From the IMG/VR virus record IMGVR_UViG_3300006916_000253, positions 1 to 29,288 of that record: DNA of 29,288 bases. One strand, 5' to 3'. Shown one piece after another: positions 22,282-29,288 of this stretch (position 1 is the stretch's first letter; every line of letters starts with the position of its first letter). The position numbers and the translations under genes were made by a program. The notes below the pieces were generated by a model that was given only the letters and a program-made list of their open reading frames with translations, had not been told where the DNA came from and ran no database searches. The DNA is from a virus.

Positions 22282-24786
22282 TTATGCGGTCCTTTGCATT
22301 CCAAAATTACGGGTCAGGGACGGGACGAAAGACCCACCGCCATAGTTTGAATCTTTGGTCAATTTTGCTTCGGTCGCCTGAACCGCCTCTTGGATAATGA
22401 TTTGGCGTTCCCCACTTGGTAACATGACCGATTCAGCTTTGTCGATCCGTCCAGTTGTCTGGTTGATAATGGTGATCCCCCCGGACCCGCCACGGTTGGC
22501 AATGTCGAAGAGTTTCGCCTGTTGTTGTTTGTTCAGGATCATCTCACCTGAATTCACATTGGCAACCACGTTGTCACCTGAAAAAGAGGTTCCGGGGACA
22601 ATGCCCCCTTGTTCAAAACTTCCTCCGACGGGGGCGGCACGGATGGCGGCAACATTTGCAATCCCGGCGGCAACGGCAGCACCAGCAGCAGCGACACCCA
22701 ACGCCGGACCGACAACAGGAATCCCCGCCATTGCGGAATAGGCGGCATTTGCAGATTTATAGGTGTCAATGATCGCCTGAGTGACGGCAACCGCCTTCTG
22801 AGCCTTCAACGCCGCCTGACCAATCTTGGAAAGTGTCTCGTTGTTGGATTGGGCGAGTTTGGCATAGTTGCCAAACATATCTTTTGCCATGCCCAACCCC
22901 TGAATCATCCTTTCTTGCTCCATCTGAGCAATCAAATCATTCTTCTCCCGTTCCAGCTCAGCAACCATCTTGTTGCGTTCTTCCCCGGTCAGGGATTCGG
23001 CATTCATAATGATCTCATGCCGTCGAGCATAGAAGTCTTTCAACTCATCAAGTTCAAGTTGCCAGTTGGATCTTTGGAAATCCAATTCACGAATCTTGCG
23101 GTCTTCAAAGCTGGAAATGTTCTTTTCGTATTCCTGCCGCAACTTCTCTTCCATTTCGGCCCGGATCTCAGAACCCGCAACTGTGTTCTTGCGGACGATC
23201 TCCAACCGTTTCAAATAAGACCCTTCCAACGCCCTTTCTTCAGCACGTAAAGAATCAAGCAACTGAGTAAATTCTTTGTCCGCCTGTTCAGGACCAAGGC
23301 GTTCGTCTTCGGGTCTTTTCAGTAGTTGGGGGACTTCGGATGGTGTGATCCTGTACTTGCCCAACCTGTCACCTTCAACCTTTGGGGTGTTCAGTTTCTT
23401 TTCAAGTTCTTCCCGGAGTCTTTGAGCTTTCGCCCGTGTGTCGTCGATTTTGTCCCCAACATCTGTGTACCCGTCCCAGATCTCTTCAAAGGCATCCCCG
23501 GCAACTTCTTTCCAGAAACCCACTTCAATCCGGGTTTGTGCAATGGCGGAATTGATCCGTTCCCCGGACTTCTCCATTGCCTCGGCCCGTGCATCCATCG
23601 CCTTGACGAAGGCATCCCTGACCCCTGTTTTGTCCACCGGGTTCAATGCCCGCCCGATGGCGACACCAAAAGCGGCGGCGGTTTCAAGAAGTTCCTCAAA
23701 TTTGGCAACGAAGATTTCAACAACCGCCTTTGCTGATTCTTTCGCCATCATTGCAAGGGTGGTAAACCCTGCCCCTATGCCTTTCCAGAATGCTGTAAAT
23801 GCGGCGGGGGCGGTTTGAATGGATTTGATGAGAAACTCCATGACGTCCCCGACTTCTTCCCCCCATGCATCTGTTGAGTTTTCAACGATGGAGCTTGTGA
23901 AATCCATAATTGCGGCGAAGTCATCTGCCCAAGATTCAAAGCCAACTGTCCACGCCTTCAATTCCGCTTCAACAACGCCGGACTCCATCAGGTGATTGAG
24001 TTCGGTCAAAGCATCAATCCCAAGTTGCAATGATTCTTTCATTAGGTCACCAACCCCGGCTTCATTGATGTTCCGCCAGAGTTGGTTCCATGCATCCCCA
24101 AGGTTGGAGACTTTGCCCCCAAGGGTGTCCATCTGGTTCGCCATTGCCCCGGCAAACTCATTTTCCCCAAGACTCATCAAATACTTTTCAATTTCTTCAG
24201 CATTCTTTCCAATGGTCTTGGTGACGCCCCGGAAGGTGAAAGATACCTGGTCGCCTTGCTGTTTCGCCTTGATCCCAAATTCTTTGAGTCGTTCGAACTC
24301 GTTGGTCGTGGCATCGGCAACCGCTTCAATGAGTTGGGTCAGATCCTTCCCCATTGCCGCCGCCGTGTTGCCGTAAGACTCCAAGGCACGTTCGGAAGGT
24401 GTCAGACCAAGATTCGTCAACTTGGTGAATGCTTCAAGGGATTGTTCAAGGGCGTAGGGTGTCCGGGTTGCGAAACCCTCCAACGCTTCAAAGGCGGCAT
24501 TGGCGTCTTCGATTGACCCCGTGGCGGTCTTCAGACGTGCTTTGAAGTCTTGGGTCGCAACGCCGATGTCTAAAGCTTTGCGAAAACTTGCCGCCGCTGC
24601 CCCTGCTGCAAGAAGGACAGGGATGGTCCGCCGGAAGGAAGAGGCAAGCCCCCTGTTGGAGTTGGCAAGGCGTCCGCTTGCCTGCTCCGTTGATTGGGCG
24701 GAACGTCCAAGGCGGTCCAAGCGTCGTGACGCCTGCGAAACTTCATTCGACCGGACCTCTAAAACTAAAGACTCCACTTGTGGCAT
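22282..24786 (-). CDS. Tape measure protein
   Basis: The 834-residue ruler that sets tail length. The N-terminal region (residues 75-230) matches the tape_meas_nterm type: VATQDFKARLKTATGS, FATRTPYALEQSLEAFTKLTNLGL, and a final DAWNQLWRNI. Hydrophobic segments lie near 52-70 and 690-725 (VVGPALGVAAAGAAVAAGIANVAAI), as expected for a protein ejected across membranes. A long charged coiled-coil region spans roughly 500-620. By the usual relation of about 0.15 nm per residue, a tail near 125 nm is expected (inference). It starts 14 bases downstream of an intrinsic terminator. Confidence 0.92.
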   Translation of the reverse strand: MPQVESLVLEVRSNEVSQASRRLDRLGRSAQSTEQASGRLANSNRGLASSFRRTIPVLLAAGAAAASFRKALDIGVATQDFKARLKTATGSIEDANAAFEALEGFATRTPYALEQSLEAFTKLTNLGLTPSERALESYGNTAAAMGKDLTQLIEAVADATTNEFERLKEFGIKAKQQGDQVSFTFRGVTKTIGKNAEEIEKYLMSLGENEFAGAMANQMDTLGGKVSNLGDAWNQLWRNINEAGVGDLMKESLQLGIDALTELNHLMESGVVEAELKAWTVGFESWADDFAAIMDFTSSIVENSTDAWGEEVGDVMEFLIKSIQTAPAAFTAFWKGIGAGFTTLAMMAKESAKAVVEIFVAKFEELLETAAAFGVAIGRALNPVDKTGVRDAFVKAMDARAEAMEKSGERINSAIAQTRIEVGFWKEVAGDAFEEIWDGYTDVGDKIDDTRAKAQRLREELEKKLNTPKVEGDRLGKYRITPSEVPQLLKRPEDERLGPEQADKEFTQLLDSLRAEERALEGSYLKRLEIVRKNTVAGSEIRAEMEEKLRQEYEKNISSFEDRKIRELDFQRSNWQLELDELKDFYARRHEIIMNAESLTGEERNKMVAELEREKNDLIAQMEQERMIQGLGMAKDMFGNYAKLAQSNNETLSKIGQAALKAQKAVAVTQAIIDTYKSANAAYSAMAGIPVVGPALGVAAAGAAVAAGIANVAAIRAAPVGGSFEQGGIVPGTSFSGDNVVANVNSGEMILNKQQQAKLFDIANRGGSGGITIINQTTGRIDKAESVMLPSGERQIIIQEAVQATEAKLTKDSNYGGGSFVPSLTRNFGMQRTA

Positions 24787-24800
24787 TCTGGAAATAAAAA

Positions 24801-24824
24801 AGGTTGCCGGATTTGAAGCAACCT
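24801..24824 (-). terminator. Intrinsic terminator before the tape-measure gene
   Basis: Read on the minus strand, AGGTTGC and GCAACCT form a seven-pair stem with a ten-base loop, followed by a T-rich run (TTTTTATTT). It lies after the stop of the frameshifted chaperone and 14 bases before the tape-measure ATG. It would reduce transcription into the tape-measure gene rather than isolate an operon. Confidence 0.75.
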
Positions 24825-24859
24825 AAATAAAGAGGATCAAAATCTTTGGAGCCACGGCT

Positions 24860-25602
24860 TCAGTTTTTCAAGACAGTCATCAATTCCCTGTCCAGACGGA
24901 CCAAGACATCAACTTCGGGGGGCGTCGGAAAATTGCGGGTCAGTTTTGCCCAAGCATCAATCTCTTGGAAGGTCAGGTGGTCCGGCCCGGTCTTCAACTC
25001 TTGAAACCATTCCAGTAGATGCCCAACCTCGACCGGGCATTCCGGGATCGCCCAAAGTTCGTCAGGGTTCCGCCCCTGTTGTTCTGCAACTCTTCGGAGA
25101 CTTTCCCGGTGTGTGATCTTGCCGCCGTCAACCTTCGTCCCAAGAAAGAAGACCCGCTTTGCGTGGTCAATCAGTTTGTCAACGGCGGATTGAAAAAATT
25201 TCGACGGTCCCCCGCTACTTGCGAAACCTGATCTTGGATTTGGGGGGCACGGTAGAAAAGGTTCTGGACATTTTCCGGTGTGCAGGGGATGTCTTTGCCA
25301 TCGTCGTCGGTCAGGGACCAATCAGCAACCAAGGAGGCAACAAGCTTCCGTTCGGATTCAATGTCAAACTTCAGACCCGCCTTGACGTTGCCTTTGTTCT
25401 TTTTGTCCCGGATGAACTCAAGGCGTTCGGCATTGTAGTTCGCTTGGGCGAGTTTGTATGCCTCAGAGTCGTCGCCCCGGATCTTCAACCATTCATCGGT
25501 CGGCTCCCCCGTCCTTGGATCCACAAGGGAGATTTTGATCCCTCCTTCAGATTGTTGGCGGATGTCAAAGTCAGAGATTGAGAGCTTGGTTTTTTTGGAC
25601 AT
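24860..25602 (-). CDS. Tail assembly chaperone, frameshift product (GT-like)
   Basis: Expected product of -1 ribosomal frameshifting from the 25171-25602 gene at 25195-25201. The first 136 residues come from the upstream frame and the next 111 from the downstream frame, giving 247 residues. The downstream part (SAVDKLIDHAKRVFFLGTKV, then a helical segment ending DRELMTVLKN) has no credible start of its own: an ATG at 25321 begins a Pro/Arg-rich stretch that overlaps the upstream gene. Location between the tail-tube and tape-measure genes is the diagnostic site of lambda G/GT-type chaperones, which bind the tape measure and recruit tail-tube subunits. Confidence 0.82.
25171..25602 (-). CDS. 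Tail assembly chaperone, upstream product (G-like)
   Basis: 143 residues, the non-frameshifted form. It has a beta-rich start (TKLSISDFDIRQQSEGGIKISLVDP), a region EWLKIRGDDSEAYKLAQANYNAERLEF seen in phage tail chaperones, and a helical C-terminal part (LVASLVADWSLTDDDGKDIPCTPENVQNLFY). It terminates at 25171, shortly after the slippery heptamer. The G form should be made in large excess over the GT form. Confidence 0.82.
   Translation of the reverse strand: MSKKTKLSISDFDIRQQSEGGIKISLVDPRTGEPTDEWLKIRGDDSEAYKLAQANYNAERLEFIRDKKNKGNVKAGLKFDIESERKLVASLVADWSLTDDDGKDIPCTPENVQNLFYRAPQIQDQVSQVAGDRRNFFNPPLTN
25195..25201 (-). promoter_or_regulatory. -1 ribosomal frameshift slippery heptamer
   Basis: On the minus strand the sequence is A AAT TTT read in the G frame, an exact X-XXY-YYZ heptamer followed by two more T. 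Slippage by -1 leads directly into the downstream chaperone frame (AAA TTT TTT CAA). The G frame then ends seven codons later. Confidence 0.8.
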
Positions 25603-25619
25603 GGGATTGAAAGATTTTC

Positions 25620-25696
25620 GGTTCCGGGGGTCGGTTGTTTTTAGGTCCAGACAAAAACAAACCGCATTGAGCGTTTATATTATGGCCCCCGGAACC
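25620..25696 (-). terminator. Stem-loop with nested terminator after the tail-tube gene
   Basis: A perfect 11-base inverted repeat, GGTTCCGGGGG (25620-25630) and CCCCCGGAACC (25686-25696), encloses 55 bases. On the minus strand the enclosed segment holds a smaller hairpin (AAACGC, TCAAT, GCGGTTT with a bulge) followed by TTTGTTTTT, which could act as an intrinsic terminator. The outer stem itself has no T-run. It separates the abundantly needed tail-tube gene from the chaperone genes. Confidence 0.55.
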
Positions 25697-25708
25697 AGAA
25701 CTAAGAAA

Positions 25709-26905
25709 TTAAGCGGCAACCGGATAGACTCTTTGCACAGAAATATGAGAATCAAGGGTTTCGTCCTTATGTGCCGTGAAATTCACGGTGATCGTGATAG
25801 GACCATCACCAGTGACATCGGGTTGTGTCCCGGAACCGATGCGGCAATTTGGCAAGTTGATAATCAATTTGCGGTCTTGGAGATCCTGCAAAGTCAATTC
25901 CAATGCGAAGGATTCGTCATTGATGAATTTTTCCCAGAGGGCAGCGTCCTCAAAATACATCGTGATTGAACCTTCAACATCACTTTGCCCAACTGATGGA
26001 TCTTGGGACGTTTCACAACCAACGGCGAATTTTGCAGTGTGGTTGTTGTTGATTGTGATGTTGTAGTCGGTGACGGTACAATTCGCAACCGTGTCGATTT
26101 TCAATTCACCTTTGAAGGTGTCAAAGGGTTTGTAATCGTGTGACGGAATGTAGTCCGTATTTGTTGGGGCGGCGTCTTGTGGTCCGGTCATGTCCCGGCC
26201 AAAGACCCCGAAGACAGATTTTGCAATGTTGTTGGCAGCGGCGGAAAGATTCCAAGTTGTGATTTCACAACCGGAAAAGATTGAGAAACCTTTCGTCGCC
26301 ATGTCGGAGAATTGCCGCATGATGGAGAAAGATTTGCGGGTCGTCCCCGCTTTCAATGTGGCGGATTCTGCCCCATCGGTGAAAGATTCGATTTGGAAAG
26401 TGTCCCCGTCGATCTCGACCGTGTCAGTCGTGTTGAAAAGTTCATAGGTCGTGGCGGCAGCATCGGCAGGTGGATCGTAGCGGAACCGGGCATACTGACC
26501 ACGGGAATCTAGGTATTCAAGGGTGACGGTCCCGGTGTCGGCAACCGTTGTGAAGGTGTCCCCAACGGCAGACCCGGCAAAATCCGTTCCTTCCACATCG
26601 ACCAAGCAAGTATCAGAACCCGCCCCGGCATCATCGACAAAAGCCCCTTGCAAGGCGGATTCGATGAAGTCATCATAAGCAACAGCAGAAAGATCAGCGG
26701 AAATGTCACCAGACACACCCTTTGCCCCTGTCCGGGGTTCTGCCGGGAACCTGTCACCCGTCACCCGTTCAGATTCAAGGTTGTCTTTGGTCAATGCTAA
26801 GGTCGTCCGTGTGTCGGGAAGACGTTGGAATCGTGGATTGGTGGGGGTTGTCCCTCTCGTCGACTCAACGACATAGGACAGTTTATGGTTCGATGCTTCA
26901 GACAT
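25709..26905 (-). CDS. Major tail tube protein
   Basis: A 398-residue tail-tube subunit. The N-terminus (LSYVVESTRGTTPTNPRFQRLPDT and following, then SERVTGDRFPAEPRTGAKGVSGDISADLS) is the hallmark of this tail-tube family. The middle holds a beta-rich insertion, and the C-terminal part repeats strand elements (TFKGELKIDTV, VEGSITMYFED, IINLPNCRIG, ITITVNFTAHKD). It forms the stacked hexamer rings of the tail. The start has a weak AAGGGA about six bases upstream. Position after the tail terminator and before the chaperones is the usual one. Confidence 0.88.
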   Translation of the reverse strand: MSEASNHKLSYVVESTRGTTPTNPRFQRLPDTRTTLALTKDNLESERVTGDRFPAEPRTGAKGVSGDISADLSAVAYDDFIESALQGAFVDDAGAGSDTCLVDVEGTDFAGSAVGDTFTTVADTGTVTLEYLDSRGQYARFRYDPPADAAATTYELFNTTDTVEIDGDTFQIESFTDGAESATLKAGTTRKSFSIMRQFSDMATKGFSIFSGCEITTWNLSAAANNIAKSVFGVFGRDMTGPQDAAPTNTDYIPSHDYKPFDTFKGELKIDTVANCTVTDYNITINNNHTAKFAVGCETSQDPSVGQSDVEGSITMYFEDAALWEKFINDESFALELTLQDLQDRKLIINLPNCRIGSGTQPDVTGDGPITITVNFTAHKDETLDSHISVQRVYPVAA

Positions 26906-26915
26906 TGTGATCCCT

Positions 26916-27398
26916 TTATGTTACGGTGTGGCGTTTCAAATACGAAATGAAATTGATTGATATGGATTTCCTGAAAAACCCTTCCAAGATCCGACCCTGA
27001 GAAATTTCACTTGTTTTGACAAGGACAGAATGCCCTTCATAAATAAAGGTTCGACCCCCATGAAAGAAGACCCGGCGTTTTGTGTCCCAAGGGATCAATT
27101 CAATCTCTCCCTTGTTTTTTGCAACGTTGATGTCGATTTGTAGGATTCCGGTTTCTTCATCAAAACCTCCATGCCCAACCGTCCCACCTGTTGAACCAGA
27201 GGGAAGGATTGAAACTTTCGCCCAAGTGTTCACATTGCCGACGTTGTTGCCTCTGTTCTCCCATTCGATGCTTCCGGCCGGAAGGGTTGGCAATCCGGTC
27301 ACGGTTCCCGCTTCAGTGTCGATGGATGCGTTCCCCGTCAAGAAATCGTTGGCAGCGGTGATCAATGCAGACCGGATCTTTGAATCGTTCGGGGTCAT
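26916..27398 (-). CDS. Tail terminator protein
   Basis: 160 residues resembling gpU-like/DUF4128-type tail terminators. It has an N-terminal helix (SKIRSALITAANDFL), then WENRGNNVGNVNTWAKVSILPSG with the aromatic start typical of the family, TGILQIDINVAKNKGEIEL and a C-terminal strand pair (SQGRILEGFFRKSISINFISYLKR). It would cap the finished tail tube. Its start overlaps the preceding gene by four bases. Confidence 0.75.
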   Translation of the reverse strand: MTPNDSKIRSALITAANDFLTGNASIDTEAGTVTGLPTLPAGSIEWENRGNNVGNVNTWAKVSILPSGSTGGTVGHGGFDEETGILQIDINVAKNKGEIELIPWDTKRRVFFHGGRTFIYEGHSVLVKTSEISQGRILEGFFRKSISINFISYLKRHTVT

Positions 27399-27784
27399 CG
27401 TTTGTTTCTTATCAGTTGGGCGATTCTTAAAAGATTTTTCCTGACCATGCCTTCGGGGGCTTTGATTGAAGAGTGGCCATCGTATTCAATCCGGGCAGCA
27501 TACGGCAAGTTATTTGTCAGGAAGACTTCAAAATCTTCGGACCCGTCGAAATCCAAGATAAACTCTTCAACCCGTGGCAAGCTTGCATTCTGGGTTGCAT
27601 CCTCATCCTTCTTGTCGGACGGGTTGCCTTTCGATGGGAACCAGTTGCCCCGTAGTCGACCTTCTAAAACGGGGGTGTCTTTGATCACCGATTTGTAAAG
27701 GCGGAAGATGATTTCCGCATGGAACTCTTTGATTTCGTCGGTGGATTCTGCCGTCCACCGGGCGACACCGGCCCCAAATGACAT
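27395..27784 (-). CDS. HK97 gp10-like neck protein
   Basis: 129 residues. TPVLEGRLRGNW, then FLTNNLPYAARIEYDGHSSIKAPEGMVRKNLLRI, are the defining stretches of gp10-like proteins that bridge head and tail. The N-terminal helix (TDEIKEFHAEIIFRLYKSVIK) also fits. It sits between head-closure and tail-terminator genes, in the standard order. Confidence 0.85.
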   Translation of the reverse strand: MSFGAGVARWTAESTDEIKEFHAEIIFRLYKSVIKDTPVLEGRLRGNWFPSKGNPSDKKDEDATQNASLPRVEEFILDFDGSEDFEVFLTNNLPYAARIEYDGHSSIKAPEGMVRKNLLRIAQLIRNKR

Positions 27785-27785
27785 T

Positions 27786-28193
27786 TTACGGAATGGCGGA
27801 ACGCCCGGAAAGTTTTACCCCGACCATAAAGACAACAGCTTTCGCCCCGGTCGGGTTCAAAGGGGTGACGCCGGAAACTTCCCAGACCTTCGACTCAAAC
27901 AGGACAAGATCACCATTCTTCGGTTCAAAACTGTTGGTGTTCACTTCAGCATACAAGAACCGGGACTCAACCGTTGAAAGATCTTCAAAGGTCTTGTTGT
28001 CAAATGCGTTCCGCCCGGAAGAAATTGGCAATGCAACAATTTTAACCGTTTCGGTGGATGTCGATGCCCCTGTCTCTTCACCCGCTACCGGGTCGAATGT
28101 CCCACCGCCAACACGGTTGAAAGTCACGGACGTCCCGAACTTGTTGAGAAGTCGCCGGGCGGTTTTTTGAGTTCCTGTATAGTTGAATGCCAT
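27786..28193 (-). CDS. Head closure (stopper-like) protein
   Basis: 135 residues from ATG 28193, one base after the stop of the upstream gene; an upstream in-frame start at 28223 lies inside that gene. The product has an N-terminal helix (QKTARRLLNKFG) and a beta-rich barrel (SVTFNRVGGGTFDP, VKIVALPISSG, GDLVLFESKVWEVSGVTPLNPTG) typical of the small head-closure proteins next to the connector. The last two strands (VVFMVGVKL) close the fold. Assigned by pattern and position. Confidence 0.72.
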   Translation of the reverse strand: MAFNYTGTQKTARRLLNKFGTSVTFNRVGGGTFDPVAGEETGASTSTETVKIVALPISSGRNAFDNKTFEDLSTVESRFLYAEVNTNSFEPKNGDLVLFESKVWEVSGVTPLNPTGAKAVVFMVGVKLSGRSAIP

Positions 28194-28194
28194 A

Positions 28195-28689
28195 TCACCG
28201 GATGATCCGGGCGGCAGATACATTCTTGAAAAGGGGTTCCAGAATAGCCAACGCCTTGACGGGTTTGGGTTGAGGTGAAGTGTCCCCGGTTGTGTTGTAC
28301 TTCACCATAAGAGAACCAACCTTTTCTTCCGCAACTTCCCGCCCTTCTGAAGATGCCAGAAGGTCGAGACCTCCATGAATATCAACAACAAGTTGACATT
28401 GGGCATTCAACAGAATGGTCGGGATCTCCCCTGAAATGATGTCACCATGCAGGGAAATGTTGTCACGGGGGAAAGTGACGGGTTGGTCTTCAAATGATCG
28501 AAAACCCTGAAAATCTTTTTCCAAGGTCTCTAAATAGTCGTTTGCCTTGATCAACAGGCGTTCCCGGTCGTCCGTGTCATCCGGGATTGTCAGACCCCGG
28601 TCGTCGGCGTAGGTCACAAGGTCGGCAACATCCGCAAATGTATTTGCGTTTGCTTCGCCGCTTGTCGTCTGTTGGACAAGTGTTGGCAT
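28195..28689 (-). CDS. DnaT-like head-tail adaptor
   Basis: 164 residues similar to phage proteins labelled 'DnaT-like ssDNA-binding', which in morphogenesis clusters act as connector adaptors. Typical stretches are ANTFADVADLVTYADDRGLTIP, ERLLIKANDYLETLEKDFQGFR and PVTFPRD, then helices (TILLNAQCQLVVDIH, VAEEKVGSLMVKYN). Its place right after the capsid region supports an adaptor role rather than a replication role. Confidence 0.78.
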   Translation of the reverse strand: MPTLVQQTTSGEANANTFADVADLVTYADDRGLTIPDDTDDRERLLIKANDYLETLEKDFQGFRSFEDQPVTFPRDNISLHGDIISGEIPTILLNAQCQLVVDIHGGLDLLASSEGREVAEEKVGSLMVKYNTTGDTSPQPKPVKALAILEPLFKNVSAARIIR

Positions 28690-28696
28690 TGGTCAG

Positions 28697-28999
28697 TTAG
28701 TCCCAATTCTCTTCAGTCTTCGACGCCTTCTTTGCCGGGGCTTTCTTCGCCGGGGCTTTCTTCAAACCTTCAGCGGCTTTGCGTTTTTCATCCGCTTCCG
28801 CCTTTTTTGCGTTTGCTTCCTTTTCGGCGGCAGCGGCTTGAATTTCGGCATCGGTTGCTAACGCTTCCGCTTCTTTTTTGCCGAGGTCGGCAGCATCAAA
28901 ACCCATGATTTTCTTGAATGCTTCTTTGCGGGTTGCCCCGTTCTGTTGCAGACAGATGATTTTGCGGTGTTCTTCAGAATTGGGTTGTCGGATATTCAT
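28697..28999 (-). CDS. Lysine/alanine-rich small protein
   Basis: 100 residues. The N-terminal third (NSEEHRKIICLQQNGATRKEAFKKIMGFD) looks like a small helical domain. The rest is a helical, charged Ala/Glu/Lys segment leading to a histone-H1-like stretch with the pentamer KKAPA twice, and the protein ends KTEENWD. It lies between the major capsid gene and the connector genes, so a head-associated or scaffold-like role is possible but unproven. ATG 28999 is preferred to an upstream in-frame start at 29023, which would lie in the terminator. It begins 16 bases past that terminator. Confidence 0.7.
   Translation of the reverse strand: MNIRQPNSEEHRKIICLQQNGATRKEAFKKIMGFDAADLGKKEAEALATDAEIQAAAAEKEANAKKAEADEKRKAAEGLKKAPAKKAPAKKASKTEENWD
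28734..28763 (-). repeat. In-frame 15-bp tandem repeat x 2
   Basis: Two perfect 15-base units (GCCGGGGCTTTCTTC on the plus strand) encode consecutive Lys-Lys-Ala-Pro-Ala pentamers in the C-terminal tail of the 28697-28999 protein. Confidence 0.9.
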
Positions 29000-29015
29000 A
29001 ATGGAGGAAATAAAA

Positions 29016-29047
29016 AAGCCCAACCCTGGAATGTCAAGGTTGGGCTT
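29016..29047 (-). terminator. Intrinsic terminator after the major capsid gene
   Basis: Read on the minus strand, AAGCCCAACC (29047-29038) and GGTTGGGCTT (29025-29016) form a perfect ten-pair stem with a 12-base loop, followed by TTTT and ATTT. The strong stem and T-run make it a good Rho-independent terminator. The next gene starts only 16 bases beyond it, so that gene depends on read-through. Confidence 0.9.
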
Positions 29048-29069
29048 CTACTATGGGAATTGAGAAAAC

Positions 29070-29288
29070 TTAGTCATTCACCTCAAGAAATGCCAAAGCA
29101 ATGTTCTTGCGTGGGATGATACGATTCCAATGGGTTGCGGTTGCAAGTTCGGCATAGGTTGCGGAACGTCCATTTGCTGGTGTCCCAACATAGCTGAACC
29201 CATATGGGTGAATTGCATTGGCAACACGGGTTGCAAGTCGTCTCTCGCCGCCACCATCACCAGACTCTTCTTTGTCGTACATGGAAGA
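29070..29288 (-). CDS. Major capsid protein (C-terminal part)
   Basis: The frame is open from the TAA at 29070-29072 through the right edge. The visible 72 residues match the C-terminus of HK97-fold capsid proteins: AIHPYGFSYVG, then SATYAELATATHWNRIIPRKNIALAFLEVN. The last block, with an NW-type turn followed by KNIALAF, is the usual final strand pair. The true start and any prohead protease lie outside the window. Confidence 0.82.
   Translation of the reverse strand, partial: SSMYDKEESGDGGGERRLATRVANAIHPYGFSYVGTPANGRSATYAELATATHWNRIIPRKNIALAFLEVND

Noticed and set aside
24860-25321. Independent 153-residue gene starting at ATG 25321 (minus strand)
   Set aside because: The first 40 residues are a Pro/Arg-rich shadow of the upstream chaperone, and the slippery heptamer explains expression better.
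1-29288. tRNA genes, CRISPR arrays, insertion sequences, integrase and attachment sites
   Set aside because: I looked for cloverleaf-like T-arm words, regularly spaced repeats, transposase motifs and recombinase motifs and saw none I could support by eye.

Overview
The window is most likely about 29 kb of a tailed double-stranded DNA phage with siphovirus-type morphology, or an equivalent prophage. The evidence is a long tape-measure protein, a tail-tube protein, a frameshifted tail chaperone pair and a lambda-J-like tip protein, with no sheath or baseplate genes. The host cannot be read directly. Almost no gene on either strand has a purine-rich Shine-Dalgarno sequence. Early genes instead follow C/A-rich leaders built from AACCAAG or CCCAAGAA units, which suggests a host lineage that rarely uses Shine-Dalgarno initiation (inference).

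Layout. Positions 1-780 (minus strand) hold the start of the small terminase gene, which runs off the left edge. Positions 781-1381 are a 600-base control region without a convincing gene. It carries eleven copies of an AGGGGAGT-type 8-mer in both orientations and ends in a promoter-like element with a dyad. Positions 1382-13798 (plus strand) form the early/replication module: a tiny ORF, an AEP primase fused to an SF3 helicase, several small unknown genes including a lipoprotein, an acidic-linker protein, a DUF2800 nuclease, a DUF5664-like protein, a DUF2815 single-strand-binding protein, an HNH endonuclease, a family A DNA polymerase, a VRR-NUC nuclease and an SNF2 helicase. Most are coupled by ATGA or TAATG overlaps.

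Positions 13799-29288 (minus strand) form the morphogenesis module, transcribed right to left: C-terminus of the major capsid protein, a lysine/alanine-rich small protein, DnaT-like adaptor, head-closure protein, gp10-like neck protein, tail terminator, tail tube, G/GT chaperones, tape measure, minor tail protein, several receptor-facing proteins (beta-helix-like, double LamG lectin), DUF1833, NlpC/P60 peptidase, TipJ and a final virion protein. The large terminase, portal and prohead protease are expected outside the window, between its two ends on a circular map. The two modules converge at 13798/13799 with no base between their stop codons.

The items most worth a second look are the 8-mer array in the divergent control region, the two near-identical dyad promoters exactly 75 bases upstream of start codons, a shared acidic C-terminal tail ending in Trp-Ala/Gly on three replication proteins, and two intrinsic terminators that end only 14-16 bases before start codons. 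No integrase, repressor, lysis cassette, tRNA or CRISPR array was seen.
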